Source of the DNA: Triglochin maritima
Taxonomy: Eukaryota; Streptophyta; Magnoliopsida; Alismatales; Juncaginaceae
Length of the DNA: 64,000 nucleotides
NCBI GenBank assembly: GCA_963682175.1
Contig: OY821771.1
Span: forward strand, 36,724,201 to 36,788,200
Direction of reading: 5' to 3'
Shown here: piece after piece, positions 47,160-60,243 of the stretch
How positions within the stretch are numbered: position 1 is the stretch's first letter
Layout: each line of letters begins with the position of its first letter
Program-made: the position numbers and the translations under genes
The notes under the pieces: generated by a model
Database searches by the model: none
What the model saw: only the letters and a program-made list of their open reading frames with translations
What the model was told of the DNA's origin: nothing

Positions 47160-47465
47160 TTGCTTATCCGTTTTGATGATTAATCAACATATAACTTAAA
47201 CACATGTAATTCGTTCATATCACTCTTGCACAATACACATATATTGTGTTGTACTAACATTTCAGGTGACAAGTTTAACGAGAAATGAAGTTGAAGAGTA
47301 GATAGGTTTACATTATTGTCATTAGGATTTAAATGTAACTTGAGCACTTAAATCTTGATGCATTGCATATCACGACTCTTTAGGATTCCATAGAAGTAGA
47401 ACTAAACGTTCAAATTCCATACAAAACTTCTTTAGAAATCAATCAAACCATATCCAGGAATTCTG

Positions 47466-48666
47466 CACTCAACCGGTCGACCGGTCGACCATCTGGTTCG
47501 ACCGTTTAATCTAAAAACAATTTTCTGAACCCTTTCGGTCGACCGAACTGTGTTCTGGTTCGACCGGTTCATTAGTATAACTTAAGGTATTTTGGTCGAC
47601 CGATCAACTGTTCATACGTGCTGGAAGACACGTGCCTTAGTGCAAACCGGTCGACCGAAAGTCCTTTTCTGTTCGACCGGTTGATTCCTATTTTTGTCTT
47701 CTTTTGTGACCGTTATACTTGTCGTATTATACAACGGTCGTATACACATACTTTCACCATACCCCGAAATACATAGCTTAACCGGTCGAACAAATCTTAT
47801 TAACCGGTCGACCGTTTGACCATTGATCGTTCGTAGCATTCTTCCTGCTATCGGTCGATACCACCTTGGTTCGACCGGTCACACTTTGTCTCTACCGAAC
47901 CTTCACATCGGTCGACCGTTTCCTTGTTTCGTCCGACCGTTACACTTAAGTTTTCTCCCAGTTTGTTCGACCGTTCCTCGTTTGTCTGACCGTTTGACTA
48001 CTATTCACGTAACCGGTCGACCGTTTCATTCTTACCGGTCGACCGAACTTTGACAGAATTGCTTCCTGAATCTCTGATTTGTGTATCTTGCACAAAACCC
48101 AATCAAATCTTTCTCAAACGGCTAGAAAACTTAAGAGGCTTATATATAGAGCTTAGATCATCTTTACAAGGTCACCAATCCATTCTCTAAGCTCTCATTG
48201 TGCTAAAAACTTCCAAGTGCTCTTACTCTCTTTATTGCTCTCAACCACTCTCTTGATCAATCATTCAATTGCATTCATCATCAATTCAAGTGCTCAAGAG
48301 TAGGTTACACAAAGTCTACTACAAAGGAGTTGTACAAGCTTCCGGAGTGAAGCTCTTCTCGGGTTGTGAGAAGGAGGTCCAAGCTTGGCGAGGGTGTTCG
48401 CAAGCTTGAATTGTAAAGGCTCGATCTTTGCCCGGAAAGAAGATCAATTTAGTGAAGATCGCGAAGTTGCTCAAGGAAGAGCATTTCGTAAGAGAGGACT
48501 AGGATCCGGTGGTTGGATCCAAACCTCTATACATCCGGTGTTTGGTTTGCCTTTTTCATCTCACTATTTTCATTGGTTATCTTGTTATTGCACAAATAGT
48601 TGGTAGTGAGAAATTAGTCTATAAACCCCCCCTTAAGACTAATATTTAGGGCATTTAGATCTTACA
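47466..48666 (+). repeat. 5' LTR (U3-R-U5) of gag-only Copia derivative, element 1
   Basis: U3 carries an array of CGGTCGACCG and near-variants (47474-48045), followed by TATATATA at about 48141 and an R/U5 region. 48340-48540 is recognisably related to the 5' LTR of element 2 (62560-62850, opposite strand): GAGGGTGTTCGC, TGTAAA-GGCTC, CCAAACCTCTATA. It ends ...ATCTTACA at 48666. The left border is uncertain, somewhere after 47160. Confidence 0.65.
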
Positions 48667-49550
48667 TTTGGTATAAATTGAAGAAACTAAGGAAACTAAG
48701 GAAACTAGGTAGTCAAAGACAATCACTAGATAAACATAGTTTAGGATACAATGCCAAATTGAAGAAACCATGTATCTCATACTATACTGAATGGCAAGCA
48801 TGTGGTTATTAATCATAGTTCTTCAAGTGTGTGAGCTCTTAAAACCAAAATGGTTTGGGTTCCCAAAGCTAACATTCAAGGACCCAAAGTTGTTTGGGTA
48901 CCTAAATCTAAACTTGTAGGTGCTTGAAGATGAGATCGGTGGTGATCGGGCAAGCTTGAGTGTCAAATTCAAAGCCGGTCGCATCACCGAATTGTGATTA
49001 GAACCAAATTCAAAGCTTCAAAGTGGGTATAAATTTCTATTCTCTAAATATTTGATTAAATTGGTTCTAGACTAGGTTTTAACATGCTTAATTGCCATAT
49101 CACATATTCATTCATTGCATATCTTGAAATTTGAATGACATCCATTGATTTTAGTGTCAAATTTGTAAATGGATGTCAATAAGGGGAATTAATACATCAC
49201 ATGCCAAATTGATAAATTTTACTTGATGTTAAAAGGGGATAATTAGAATTGAACTTAATCAAAAAATCATATTCATATTGATAGGGGGAGCTTAATGAAT
49301 ATCTTTTACTTAGAGTAATGAAGTGAAAAATTTAGGGGAGCAACTTTATTACAAGACATCCAAATTCCATGATAGTCTTATAATTTTTGATGGATGTCAA
49401 AGGGGGAGAGATAATTAAAGGGGGTGACTTGAAATGACATTATTATTGAACAAAAACTATGCACATCAGTAGGGGAGCATTTATATGCATAGTTTACAAC
49501 TAAATATTTCAAGTATTAAGATATATGTTGCCATCATAAAAAAAGGAGAT
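48667..49550 (+). mobile_element. Internal region of element 1: gag C-terminal relic, no pol
   Basis: A degenerate PBS TTTGGTATAAAT follows the LTR. 48713-48928 is related to the gag C-terminus of element 2: RQSLDKHSLGYNAKLKK, then after a disrupted stretch MVWVPKANIQGPKVVWVPK and LVGA before a stop. 49020-49545 is non-coding but similar to 58060-58640 of element 2. It ends in a PPT (AAAAAAAGGAGAT, 49538-49550). There is no protease, integrase, RT or RNase H. Confidence 0.7.
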
Positions 49551-50890
49551 TGTTGGTTTTTTTGCCTTAATCTATGTTTTGATTATTTAATAAACCAAAT
49601 CTTAATTGTAATCAATGTAGAGTAGCACACATATTGCATAGAATATATATTGCTTTGTGCTAACTTCTACCGGTGATCAAGACTCAAGGAAGAAAGGATT
49701 CAAGTCAAGACGTGAAAATCAAGCTCTTTTGAAGATATGTAATTTGCATTTCTTTTGAGTCTTAGGAACTTTGTGTAATTGAGCATACTTGAGCTAAAAT
49801 CAACTCAAACACACACTAGGTTCCCTATAGAAGTCGCACACAAAATTTCCAGTAACTTCCACGAGCTCGTATTGGTAGTGGCCGGTCGACTGGAATAGGT
49901 TCGTGGTTCGACCGAAAATTTCCTGGAGATTCTACGTGTTGATCTTGGTAGTGATCGGTCGATCGACTTGTGACACAGTCCGACTGGAAATTTCCAGTAG
50001 ACGATTCTCGCGTTGAATTAGTCGACCATTTATGTGTTCCATTCGACCAGAAAATCACAATAGCTTTGAGTGCGTGTGATGGGTCGACTGAATGATTTCA
50101 TGGTCCAACCAAAATCAAGTTTAACTAACAATCGGTCGACCTGTTAGTTTGTTCCGGTCGACCGTTTGATACGGTTTTGCCTGAATTATTAAGAGAATAA
50201 TTCAGATCATGGGCTAGATTAATTGCTGACTTGGTCAAACGGTTTTGAGGATGATTATGTGGCAAATTGTGATTGGTTTTAGGAAGAGAAAAACAAGAGA
50301 TCATGACTAGAGAATAGTTCATGATATGGGTGATTTGTGAGGCTATAAATAGGTCCTCGCACCTACTTGTTTCAAGATACGATTGCAAAATTCTCTCTCC
50401 CTAACCTCCCCATTAATCCATCCAAAAATTCTCTTAATTATTTAAGTTTTTGGATATTGAATTCTCAAAAGCTTTAAAAGGGTTATTAGCTAGATTCTAA
50501 GCTTAATTAGAGATTGATTGACTAGTTCTTTTCTCTCTAATTAGAGGGGTTATTAGCTAGATTCTAAGCTTAATTAGAGGGGTTATTAGCTAGATTCTAA
50601 GCTTAATTAGAGGGGTTATTAGCTAGATTCTAAGCTTAATTAGACACATCATATGCATGAAACACAATCTATACTTGTGCCTTATTGAATACATTCTTCA
50701 CCACCTTATCACATGTGTACACACTCCACCCCTTAAGGGTTGTCTTTACTGAATCTTATCTTTCTCATTTGTTAGTTGATGGTCTAGTGTAGTTAGTTAG
50801 CATAATCTACACATTCGCCTTGAGTTTCCCACTCGAGTATGGTTGGAACAACAACACTCACAACTCCTTGAGGTTCAACCAGTATTTGTC
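49551..50890 (+). repeat. 3' LTR of element 1
   Basis: Starts TGTTGGTTTTTTTGCCTTAA right after the PPT. Close similarity to the element 2 3' LTR (58054 leftward) runs through U3. A decayed CGGTCGACC array lies at 49880-50163, and TATAAATA at 50344-50351. The right border is unclear; downstream sequence no longer matches the other LTRs. Confidence 0.65.
50481..50645. repeat. 33-bp tandem repeats in the LTR leader
   Basis: GGGTTATTAGCTAGATTCTA+AGCTTAATTAGAG recurs at 50548, 50581 and 50614 with exact 33-bp spacing. One more copy sits at 50481. Confidence 0.95.
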
Positions 50891-53620
50891 ACGTCTTCGC
50901 CGACGTCGAACACTTGCGGTTATTAAAACAATCAATCAAATGCTGCCACATACAATATGAGTAAGGAAATGGGGATCCTTTATATAGGGTAGAGGAGAAG
51001 ACAAACCTCACATTCCTCCGATGTGGGACTAAATCATGCAGTAATATTGAATGTGGCAAAACCGAAATATCAATGCCAATTATGACATGCTCACAGAAAT
51101 GACCCATTGCACCGGATTTATTAGGAGGCATGAGGTTCCAAGTTCGAACCCTCCCAAACTTTTTTTTTGCACGTGAATTTAAGAAAATAAAATTATAAAA
51201 ACTAACATCCACAAGATTCGATCTTGCATCCCTAACATCTCCTAGTGTAGCATTTACCAAAATGCTACAAAATAGAAGTGTAATGTTTTGAAATCTATCC
51301 GATATAATAAATTCGTGTATATCCTTGTACTTTCGTCTACATAACAGGTTGTACACGAAAACGACAAAAAAAAATTGTGTCCTGAATATCCAACATAAAC
51401 ACGACACAACACGAAAATTATAAACCCAAACATAATTTTTTGGGTTATTTTCGTGTCATGTTTTTGTGTCTCGTGTAAAACCGTGCTGATTTCTTGTAGT
51501 TGTAATTGAATAGAGTAATCGAGTCTGGATAGTGTATCGGGTAATTGGATAGAATAATCAGGTCTTAAGCGAGCAAGGTCTGCTCATGCTCGGCTCTTTT
51601 AGTTCGTTGAGCGGATTCTTTACTCATGTTTGACTTGTTACTAACTGATTTGAGCAAAATTGAGCGAACATCGAGCAATCCACCGATCCCAAACATAAGT
51701 TGACAGCTCTTTTTCTATGTCATCATGACCATTAATTAATCCATTGAATAACCTAATCATACTTCACATTCCTACTTACACCAATTATTCATGTAGTAGA
51801 AATTATTTGGAACAATTATACGAGTTAAATTTATTGCTTAACTTGGCCTTATTAGCATAACTTAATATCTTGCATAATTTGCCTTTTTGATATCATTTTG
51901 CCCTTGTAACACCTTTTTACATGTTCTTGTGAGCTTCTAGTTTCTTTATTACTTTGTGCATCACATTTTCTTCTCAACTTCGTACTACTGCTCATAGTGA
52001 TGTTTTGGAGACCAAATTTGACGTCAAATCTATTAAAATTTAATTTATTTAGTTTGATAAGATTGTACCATATGTGATTCATCTCTACTTCAAAGATGAA
52101 CTAGGTTTAGTCCATGATGGCATGCATAATTCAATCGCGATCATATTGAATTTTCTTTAGTCGAACCAAACCTTTAGAATTGCATAATTATCACTCTATC
52201 ACATTCAGATAGGTAAGTTCATACATCACCATTTCTAGAATAATGACAATGTGCAGTTTCACCTTTGCAATGGAACAAAACTAAAAGCAACTTTTGGTTG
52301 TCTCCAAAGGCTATTCTTCCACAAGAGAGAGATTTATTTCAAGAATAATTAGGTTTTGCTTCACATGTATGTTCAGATTCTTGTCATGTACACGCTAATT
52401 TAATTATTGTAATTAACACAGAGATCATATATTCATATGCAAATGCCAGTTTTCTTGTCCCCACCACCAACATATAATGTTTGGTTTAGTTTGCATATGA
52501 TGACTTAAGAGTATTGACCCTGCAGCCACTATTCTTCTAGAATTCAAGAGTTTAAAGAGAAAGTGCTTACCGATATGATGCATGAGATCTCTAATCTCTA
52601 ATTAATGCTCAAAAGACAGGGTACTTTATCTTATACAAGTTTAAGGTTGGACTTATTGTTTAGTACGTCACACCGACGTAATCGGCATACTATTTTACTA
52701 CAATATTGCTCTTCAAATTTTTTAAGGTTGGATACATATTGCTCTTCAAATGGTGGGGACAAATCTTTCAACCATAAATGGTGATTTGTTGATGCAAACA
52801 ACTTCTATCATATTCACCTCAAAATCCAACATTATATATTGTCATATTGAGTAAAAACTAAATAAAAAAATAAGTCTACCAATTTTTCCACCAATAAATA
52901 AGTTGTAATGCTAGGTTTGCCACTTGATTTCCGAAAGGTCTCTAATGTCTTGGAGAACCAGAAACTGGACCAGAAATTGGGCCGTTTGGATAGGAGCTTG
53001 GGTGAATAGTAGTTTCAAGAGAAAAACTACAACCCAAGCCACAGATCCAAACATAACCTTTTTGTGTCTTAAGGTTAGCTTAAATAGCTTTTGAAAAAAA
53101 TTAAGGTTTAAAATTAAGATTGTCTTAAAAGTAGAGAGAGAGAAATCCATATGGTAACTTTTAAGGAAAAAAAATCCTACACAGTATATTTTAATAATTT
53201 TAGGTTTAATTATGATTGCATAATATTAATTTAAACATACTTTACTAACGTATTACATTATGAAAAATTATTAGTTATAAAACATCAGAAACTATACAAC
53301 AAAGTTAGGTTTGTAATTACACATGTTACAGTTTTTTACATTTGTGAATCCATATTTTTATATGTGTTTCATCCAAGGAAAAAATGATATATGTGTACTT
53401 GTATCCGTGTCTAGTGTCTACCTTTTTTCCAACTTGATATGATATCCATATATGTATTCGAAAACTATTAAGAAAACCCACCACTTTATTATCCGTATAT
53501 GGAAAAAAATTAAAATCAATATCGGCGTAGGATTCCAATGGCTGAAAGCTAAACCTTCCAACTAAACCACAAATTAAGCGTTGAATGTTATTTTGCCTTA
53601 ACATATAATAACCATGCATC
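50891..53620. other. Intergenic, repeat-derived
   Basis: No supported gene. About 50960-51040 (TTTATATAGGGTAGAGGAG, CCGATGTGGGACT) looks like retrotransposon or LTR-derived promoter sequence. Elsewhere AT-rich DNA with short accidental frames. Confidence 0.4.
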
Positions 53621-54075
53621 TTTTTTTTTGCGCAAAGCAAAAGGCAAAACTTTTATTGATTGCTCAACGAAATACAATACAACAAATAGTTTGGGTACAA
53701 GGAATTGTCACATTGATCAACTCATTCTCGTGAAAATAAAAGCATTACAAGACTAAGTCTAACATCGGATCCTAGACCCTACCTTGCATCCTACATTTGT
53801 AAAGACAAAAACATGACTGCGCCTTCTTCTTCCTTGCATGTGGCTTCGTCTTCTTGTTCTTCAAACCATGAACCGAGTCTGAATCCACGTCATCTGAACT
53901 ATAGATCCATGATCCTCTCCATCACTCTTTCCAATCTCATGTTTTGCATGCATCTCTGGACACTTCTCGGTGATGTGTGCCTAGTACGACCAAATCGTCC
54001 GCGGCCATTGTCTCCACATTAACCTTCATTTGTGGTCATCCAATCCTCGTTGCCACCTCCCTCACCCGGATCCCC
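53621..54075 (-). pseudogene. Possible 3' end of a LINE or processed copy (minus strand)
   Basis: On the minus strand a tract ends CAATCAATAAAAGTTTTGCC, then TTTTGCTTTGCGC and A9, resembling poly(A)-tailed plant LINE/retrocopy ends with an AATAAA signal. Upstream, a short frame reads GHITEKCPEMHAKHEIGKSD, compatible with the second half of a CCHC knuckle. Stops interrupt it. No RT or endonuclease is visible. Confidence 0.35.
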
Positions 54076-54154
54076 TACACACGTAGCTAATGAATGTAGA
54101 CTTCTCGTCCATATGCTCATGAGTGAGATCACCCCATATCCTAGGGACTTGGCT

Positions 54155-54387
54155 CATAGTGTCGAGAGAGTAGGACGTACGTAGGAGTAGCCTGCGGAGC
54201 ACCTAAGAAGAAGAAAGGGTCCTCGTACACGGACGTGACGTGTCAGTCCATTCAGCAATCCAGTCAGCGAAAGTCAAATGTGTTTTACTTTCTGAAATTA
54301 ATTAAATAATAAGGACTTGAGTCGTAATATCGAGAGAGTAGGACATCGGAGTAGCCCTGCTCGCTGACGGAGCACCCATGAAGAAGA
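54155..54387. repeat. Two diverged copies of a 65-bp segment, 170 bp apart
   Basis: TCGAGAGAGTAGGAC...GGAGTAGCC...GGAGCACC...AAGAAGAAA occurs at 54155-54220 and 54330-54390. No coding frame persists. Function unknown. Confidence 0.75.
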
Positions 54388-54849
54388 AATGTGGATGTTA
54401 AACAATTCACATGGAAAAGGTCAGTCATTTAACAATTATTCACCAATGTTATCCATTGCATAAATATTGTTTAACTTGTATCGTACTAATACCCGGTGCA
54501 TTTTCAATATAAAAATGTCATCTTATTTCTAATACTTTAGAAATTTAAGATGTAAAATCAATTTTATTTGTTTCTGGGTTTGTAACAAAACAATTATTTT
54601 ATCTTATGCAGTTTTATTCATTAAATTCACTTAAATTCAACCTTTGTCCAAAGCAAAGATCAAGATTTTTTTTATTATACTAAAATAAACGAAGACAAAA
54701 GTTTTTTAAACAAGCATTAACGTGTTTCTTTGCTGATATTTTTAATGCAACGGATCACATTGATAACATCAAAAAAAAATACAATGAGCTAAAAAAGAAA
54801 GAAAAAAACTGACGGCATTATGTTTTTAGTGAATGTTTATAATTGTTTG

Positions 54850-55740
54850 CCACGTGGTGATTGATAAATCACGTACCAGCACGTGACATGCTTTCACGAC
54901 CGTAAGACTATTTTAGTCATCACTTTCACGGCCTCGTCATTAACTTTTTCTCTCTTCCAAATCAATTTTTCTTCTTCTTCCGTATCAACTTTCTATCTCC
55001 TCAACCCACTTTATTTTTTTTCCTACACTATTCACCTATTAACCACAAGTCATCTCTCTCATCCACGTGTCTTTTGTTTGGATTTTGGTGCTGGATGTGG
55101 AATTGCACTTTGGAAGAGTTTGAATTCAAGTGCTTGATGTGGAATTTCTATGTTGATTTGGAGTTTTGGAGGGGGAATTCTGGGTGGATTTGTTTTTCTT
55201 TTGGGGGGTTCCTTCTATTTTTCACAATTCAATGTAGTTGATGGACAAATTTCGATGTTGATACTCGAATCGTTCGAATTGTTGTATCGTTTGATATTTT
55301 ATGTGGAAATTTTGATTAATTTTTGTTTTGTAGGGTTTGCCATTGTAATTCTTCTAATGTTAACGTGATTTTTCAAGCCAATCTAGTGAATTCTGGATGC
55401 TCGTGTTGGAACTTTGATTATTCTGTTGTTTTGAGTTTGTTAATTTTTTGAGGTCAACATTGAGCTTGTTGGGGTCATCGGCGAGGGCCTTGGGTTAGGC
55501 TTGAGTTTGGTGGGGGCAGGAGCAGGGTCGGAGTGGAGGATAGCTAGGGATTCGTCAGCCATGGGGCTTGGGGTCACAGTTTTGGGATAGGAGGAATGGA
55601 GAAACAAGGCGATAGGGTGAGAGGAAAAGGTTGGGCATGGCGGGAAAGATTAGAGTGGTGATTAGAGGGTAATTAACGAAAAAGTTAATGGTATGAAAGG
55701 GTTTCTAACGGAATGGTGGGGGGGGGGGGGGGGGGAAGTA
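54850..55740. other. Repeat-like tract with a small coding-like insert
   Basis: 54930-55070 resembles 6100-6215, so it is a dispersed repeat. The minus strand 55562-55360 reads MADESLAILHSDPAPAPTKL from an ATG. After a one-base shift near 55495 it reads KALADDPNKLNVDLKKLTN and then a polar tail to TAA 55360-55362. I do not recognise this protein; codon-like composition suggests a captured gene fragment. A 19-bp poly(G) run lies at about 55717-55735. Confidence 0.35.
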
Positions 55741-56919
55741 ACGACATGTGGGCAAATTTCTTGATTTTTTATGGTATTGGACTATTTTTTTCGAATGGTA
55801 TAAAGTTAATTTCATAAGTTATTATTGGCACCTAAGCAATTCACCCTTAAACTTTCAAATAATCTACACCATCAATTTTTTGGACAATAAGACTATTTTA
55901 TATTGAACAAAAACTTACAACAAATGGAGGGCCACGCGCCGATGGGTCCGCTCCTGATGAAATCTAGGACAGTGATCAAAGATAGGGGTCAACTCTACTT
56001 TACTTTAATTTATTTGTAATTTAATAAATTGACTAAATCTAGTACGCATCGGATTTGATTGATTCGGACCTTGATGACTGAGACAGCAAAGACATGGTAA
56101 ATATTATTCTGTTAATAAGCCATCAATGAAATAACCTATCTTAGTAACTAATCAAAATATGAAATTGTTTAACTTAGTGGTAATCAAAATACTATAGTTT
56201 GCTTACTAAAACCCTAGTGTTGATTATCTTCTTATCTACGGTAATACCAACCAATGGTCAACAAACAAGGGTGATTAATAACGCATTATATCCCAACAAA
56301 AGAAAACATGATGTGACGCCACAATCACCCCTATATTTTGTCAGTTTTTGTTCCCCAAACTAAGTGGAGAATGTGGAGGGTGAAGTTGCGCTTTTGTTAG
56401 TTTTAACTTTTATAACCAACAAATTCCATAAGTTTGTTTGTGGGTTCTCTTCTCGTCATCACGCATTAGGATAATACTAAAGAAAACTTTTGAAGTTGCC
56501 TTTCTTATCAACTATTCTAGCACGGAAATACAATTATTACACTAGCATATATTTAATAAGATTTTGTCTTTGGATACACTTGAAAAGGAATGATATTAGA
56601 TATTCGCATCCGAGAGTAGTTCATATGTACGTAAGTACACTTCCAAAATGCAAAATCACCGTAATGTAATTCAACTCTTGGTGTCCTTTCCAAAAGAAAA
56701 TTTTGACTTTCTATTATCCAAGTTACCTAACTTCTGGAAGAAAAAAAAATCACAATTTGATATTTTCTAAAATATATGCTTATGTTTTCCGTTCAACCCA
56801 AAATACCTCTACCTTTAAAAAAATCAAAAATATCTCTCTGTCATGCATCTTCTCTCTCTCACGCAACCCTTCCCCGTCGTAGTCGAACTCAGATCGAATA
56901 ACAACTCCTCCATCGAATA
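55741..56919. other. Intergenic, no gene seen
   Basis: AT-rich, short accidental frames only. Adjoins the truncated end of the element 2 3' LTR. Confidence 0.45.
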
Positions 56920-58054
56920 ACAATGGTTGAGTGGATGACTCACTCTCTAGTTTGAGCACACTTAGCTTATGATGTGAAATTGATCTAAGATGTGGAAGTA
57001 TAGCTTGGAGAGTACGATTTGGGGAATGAGAAACTTGGAGTTTTCTCCTAACTGTATATGACAAATGAAAGTGTAAGAGTTGTGTAATTGTGTCATAGGA
57101 CCACCTATTTATAAGCTTCTAAGGTGTTATAGCTGTTGGGGTTAATTGCGTAAGTGTTTGTGTAAGATACACAAAATAGAAACTTGCAAGACCAAATTCT
57201 GAGAAAGTTCGGTCGACCGAATCGGGTATAATGGTCGACCGTTGGGCAATTTTGGACTCGGTTCGGTCGACCGATAAATGAACTGTCGACCGAGATAGGC
57301 TATAACTTAGGTACACTTAAGTTAACGGTCGAACGCCGAATATGGTTCGGTCGACCGAAAATCAACAAACTCTACGACGTTGATAAAAATGATCAAGTTC
57401 GGTCAACCGAAAACGTCCACGCAGTTGCACAATTTTGGAGACAATAAAGTTCGGTCGACCGAACAGGTCCACGGTCGACCAATAGACAATTTGTTTTGGG
57501 GTATTTGTGAATAATTCGAATACGACCATTGGTATAATACGACAAGTCTAACGGTCGGAAATTTGTTGTTACACGGTCAACCGAAAAGGTCTGGACGGTT
57601 GACCGAATGGATGGTAGAAAACACTAATTGTTTGAAGGAACAAACGGTCGACCGAAAGATCTGAAACGGTCGACCGAAAAGATTCTGGCAGTTCTGGTTT
57701 GGTTTAGTGTTTTCCGGTTCTAGTTTGGGTGATCTATTGATGTCCAATGAATGTGAAATTTTGCATGTGACTTCTATAAGAAACATAGTGTGTATGTAAG
57801 TTGATTTTAGCTCAAGTATGCTCAATTACACAATGTTCCTAAGACTCAAAAAGAACAAAATTACATGTCTTTAATATAGCTTTATAATACATGTCTTGAC
57901 TTTATTTCCTTTCTTCCTTAAGTCTTGATCACTTGTAGAGGTTAGCACAATACAATATATATCCTATACAATATGTGTGCTACTCTACATTGATTACAAT
58001 TAAGATTAGGTTGGTTAAATCATCAAAACAAAGATTAAGGCCAAAAAACCAACA
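56920..58054 (-). repeat. 3' LTR of gag-only Copia derivative, element 2 (truncated in R/U5)
   Basis: On the minus strand it starts TGTTGGTTTTTTGGCC (58054). U3 carries at least six exact CGGTCGACCG sites (57211-57675). TATAAATA lies at 57113-57106. The R start matches 62838-62968 of the 5' LTR (AACAATGGTTGAGTGGAT...CTTGGAGTTTTCTCCTAA). Similarity stops at about 56920, where U5 is lost. Confidence 0.85.
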
Positions 58055-58071
58055 ATCTCTCCATTTTTTAT
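58055..58071 (-). other. Polypurine tract of element 2
   Basis: Minus strand TAAAAAATGGAGAGAT directly precedes the LTR start TGTTGG. It is in the same position and nearly the same sequence as in element 1. Confidence 0.8.
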
Positions 58072-58676
58072 GATGACAACCTATATCTTAATACTTGAAA
58101 TTTCAAGAAGTAAACTATGCATAGAAATGCTCCCCCTATGGATGTGCAGAGTTTTTGTTCAATTAATATCAAAATTTCAAGTTACCCCCTTAATTATCGC
58201 TCCTCCTTTGACATCCACAAAAAAACATAAGATTAACATGGAGTTTGGATGTCTTGAAATGAAGTAGCTTCCCCTAACTTTTGCACTTCAATACTCTAAG
58301 TAAATGACATTCATCTAGCTTCCGCTATCAATATGAATATGATTTTTCGATTAAGTTCAATTTTAATTCTCTCCTTTTAACATCAAGTAATGTTTATCAA
58401 TTTGGAATGTGATGTATTAATTCCCTTATTGACATCCATTTACAAATTTGACACTTATGCAATGGATGTTATTCAAATTTCAAGATATGCAATGAATATA
58501 TGATATGTCAACTAAGCATATTAAAAAGTTAGACTAGAACCAATTTAATCAAATATTTAGAGGATAGGAGATTTATACCCACTTTGAATCTTTGAATTGG
58601 TTCCAATCTTTATTCGGTGATGCAACTAGCTTTGAATTTGACTCTTAAGCTTGCCTTGTCACCACTGATCTCCTCT
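58072..58676. other. Non-coding internal region of element 2 where pol would be
   Basis: About 600 bp between the gag stop and PPT with no protease, integrase, RT or RNase H motif in any frame. Similar to 49020-49545 of element 1, so the pol-less layout is shared. Confidence 0.75.
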
Positions 58677-60243
58677 TCAAGCACCTACAAGTGTAGATTT
58701 TGGTATCCAAACAACTTTAGGTCCTTGAATGTTAGCTTTGGGAATCCAAACCATTTTGGTTTTAGGAGCCCACATACTTGAAGAGCTATGATTAATGAAC
58801 ACATGCTTACCATTTAGTGTAGTGCGAGACACATGGTTTTTCAATTTTGCATTGTATCCTAAACCATGTTTATCTAGTGATTGTCTTTGACTACCTAAAA
58901 GCATGTCAAACATATTGGTTCCATTTGTGAATCTTTCTAGATCTTTTCTAAGTTGAGCATTTGATGCCTTAAGATCTAGTTGTTCAACATCAATGAGTGT
59001 TGCCTTTTGACCACCAAGTTTTAATGCATTTTCTTCATGTCTAACAATCACCTCATTCTTTTCATGCACGATTGATTCAATTTGGCTTTGGAGATCCTTG
59101 ATTAACTTTTTAGCATTCTTATTTTTGTCACAAATGATCTCATATTGTTTAACTAAGTCATTAAATGCTCTTTGAAGCTCATCATGGCTATATGTTTCAT
59201 CATTTGCACTAGAATTTGAGCTATCACTGTAATAAGACTTAGTTGAGCATGCATGTGATTTAATAGAGCAAGAGTTAGAGGATACCTCACTTCCTTCATC
59301 TTGAATTTCCATGTATCACATGTGTGCAGATTCCTTTGTTGATGAAGGTGCGGCTGATTGGGATGAGGAGGATGATGATGATGATGAATCGTCCCAAGTA
59401 GCCTTGTGAGTTTCCATCCTCTTCTCTTTTCTGTTACTCCTCTCATTTTCTCTTCTTTTCTCCCTTCTCTCATTTTTTATTCTCCTTCTCTTTTCTCTCA
59501 TTTTCACTCTCCTTCTTCTCCTTCTTCTTTCTCTCATTTCACTTCTTCTACCTCTTCTTTCATTCTTTTCTCCCTTATCCTTCTTGAGGTATTTGAAGAA
59601 GTCTTTGGCTAGGACTTCAATGTCCTCATCTTCTACACTCCTCATTGGTTGCTAAAACTTTGCATGTAATGCCACGGTGAGTTTGTTCTTGGAGGCTTCC
59701 TTCTCCTTTCGATGGTTAATTTGAAGCTCATAAGCCATGATATTTCCAATTAGCTCCTCCATCTTGAGTTGGAAAAGATCGTGTGCCTCTTCAATTGCAA
59801 CAACTTTATCTTCCCAATTGTTGCTAAGCGGTCGGAGGAACTTCCTTGTCATCTCTCCTTCATTAAGTTTTCTTCCAAGAAAACAAAGAGTGTTAGTAAT
59901 ATCGGTGAAGCGAGTGTTCATTTTGCTTATGTTCTCACCGATTTGCATAGAAAAAATCTCATATTTATGCATGAGGAGACTAATTCTAGTTTCTTTGGTT
60001 TTACTATCACCCTCATGATGCATTTGTAATCTATGCCAAATTTCAAAAGCACTCTCACAACTCCTAATTCTATTGTATTCACCCTCATTAAGACCGCAAT
60101 AACGAATGTTCATAATTTTATAGTTCATCTCAACTTCTTTCATTTTGGCCCTAGAAAGTGAGTCTAATTCATCTTCATTTGAGGGTGTGTAGGGATTTTG
60201 AAGAAACATCCAATACTTGAGGTCATTAGATATTAGGAATATT

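Noticed and set aside
47612..48053. Frames full of RSTD/RPVD-like repeats
   Set aside because: Translation of the CGGTCGACCG array in the LTR, not protein coding.
50889..51407. 172-codon minus-strand frame
   Set aside because: No domain, uneven composition, and includes LTR/promoter-like sequence (TTTATATAGGG); likely chance.
51370..51500. Possible inverted repeat of CGTGTCGTG/CACGACAC type, suspected transposon end
   Set aside because: Arms are short and imperfect and no target duplication is visible.
59406..60029. Plus-strand frames opposite gag of element 2
   Set aside because: Mirror of the gag coding strand, which carries recognisable UBN2 sequence.
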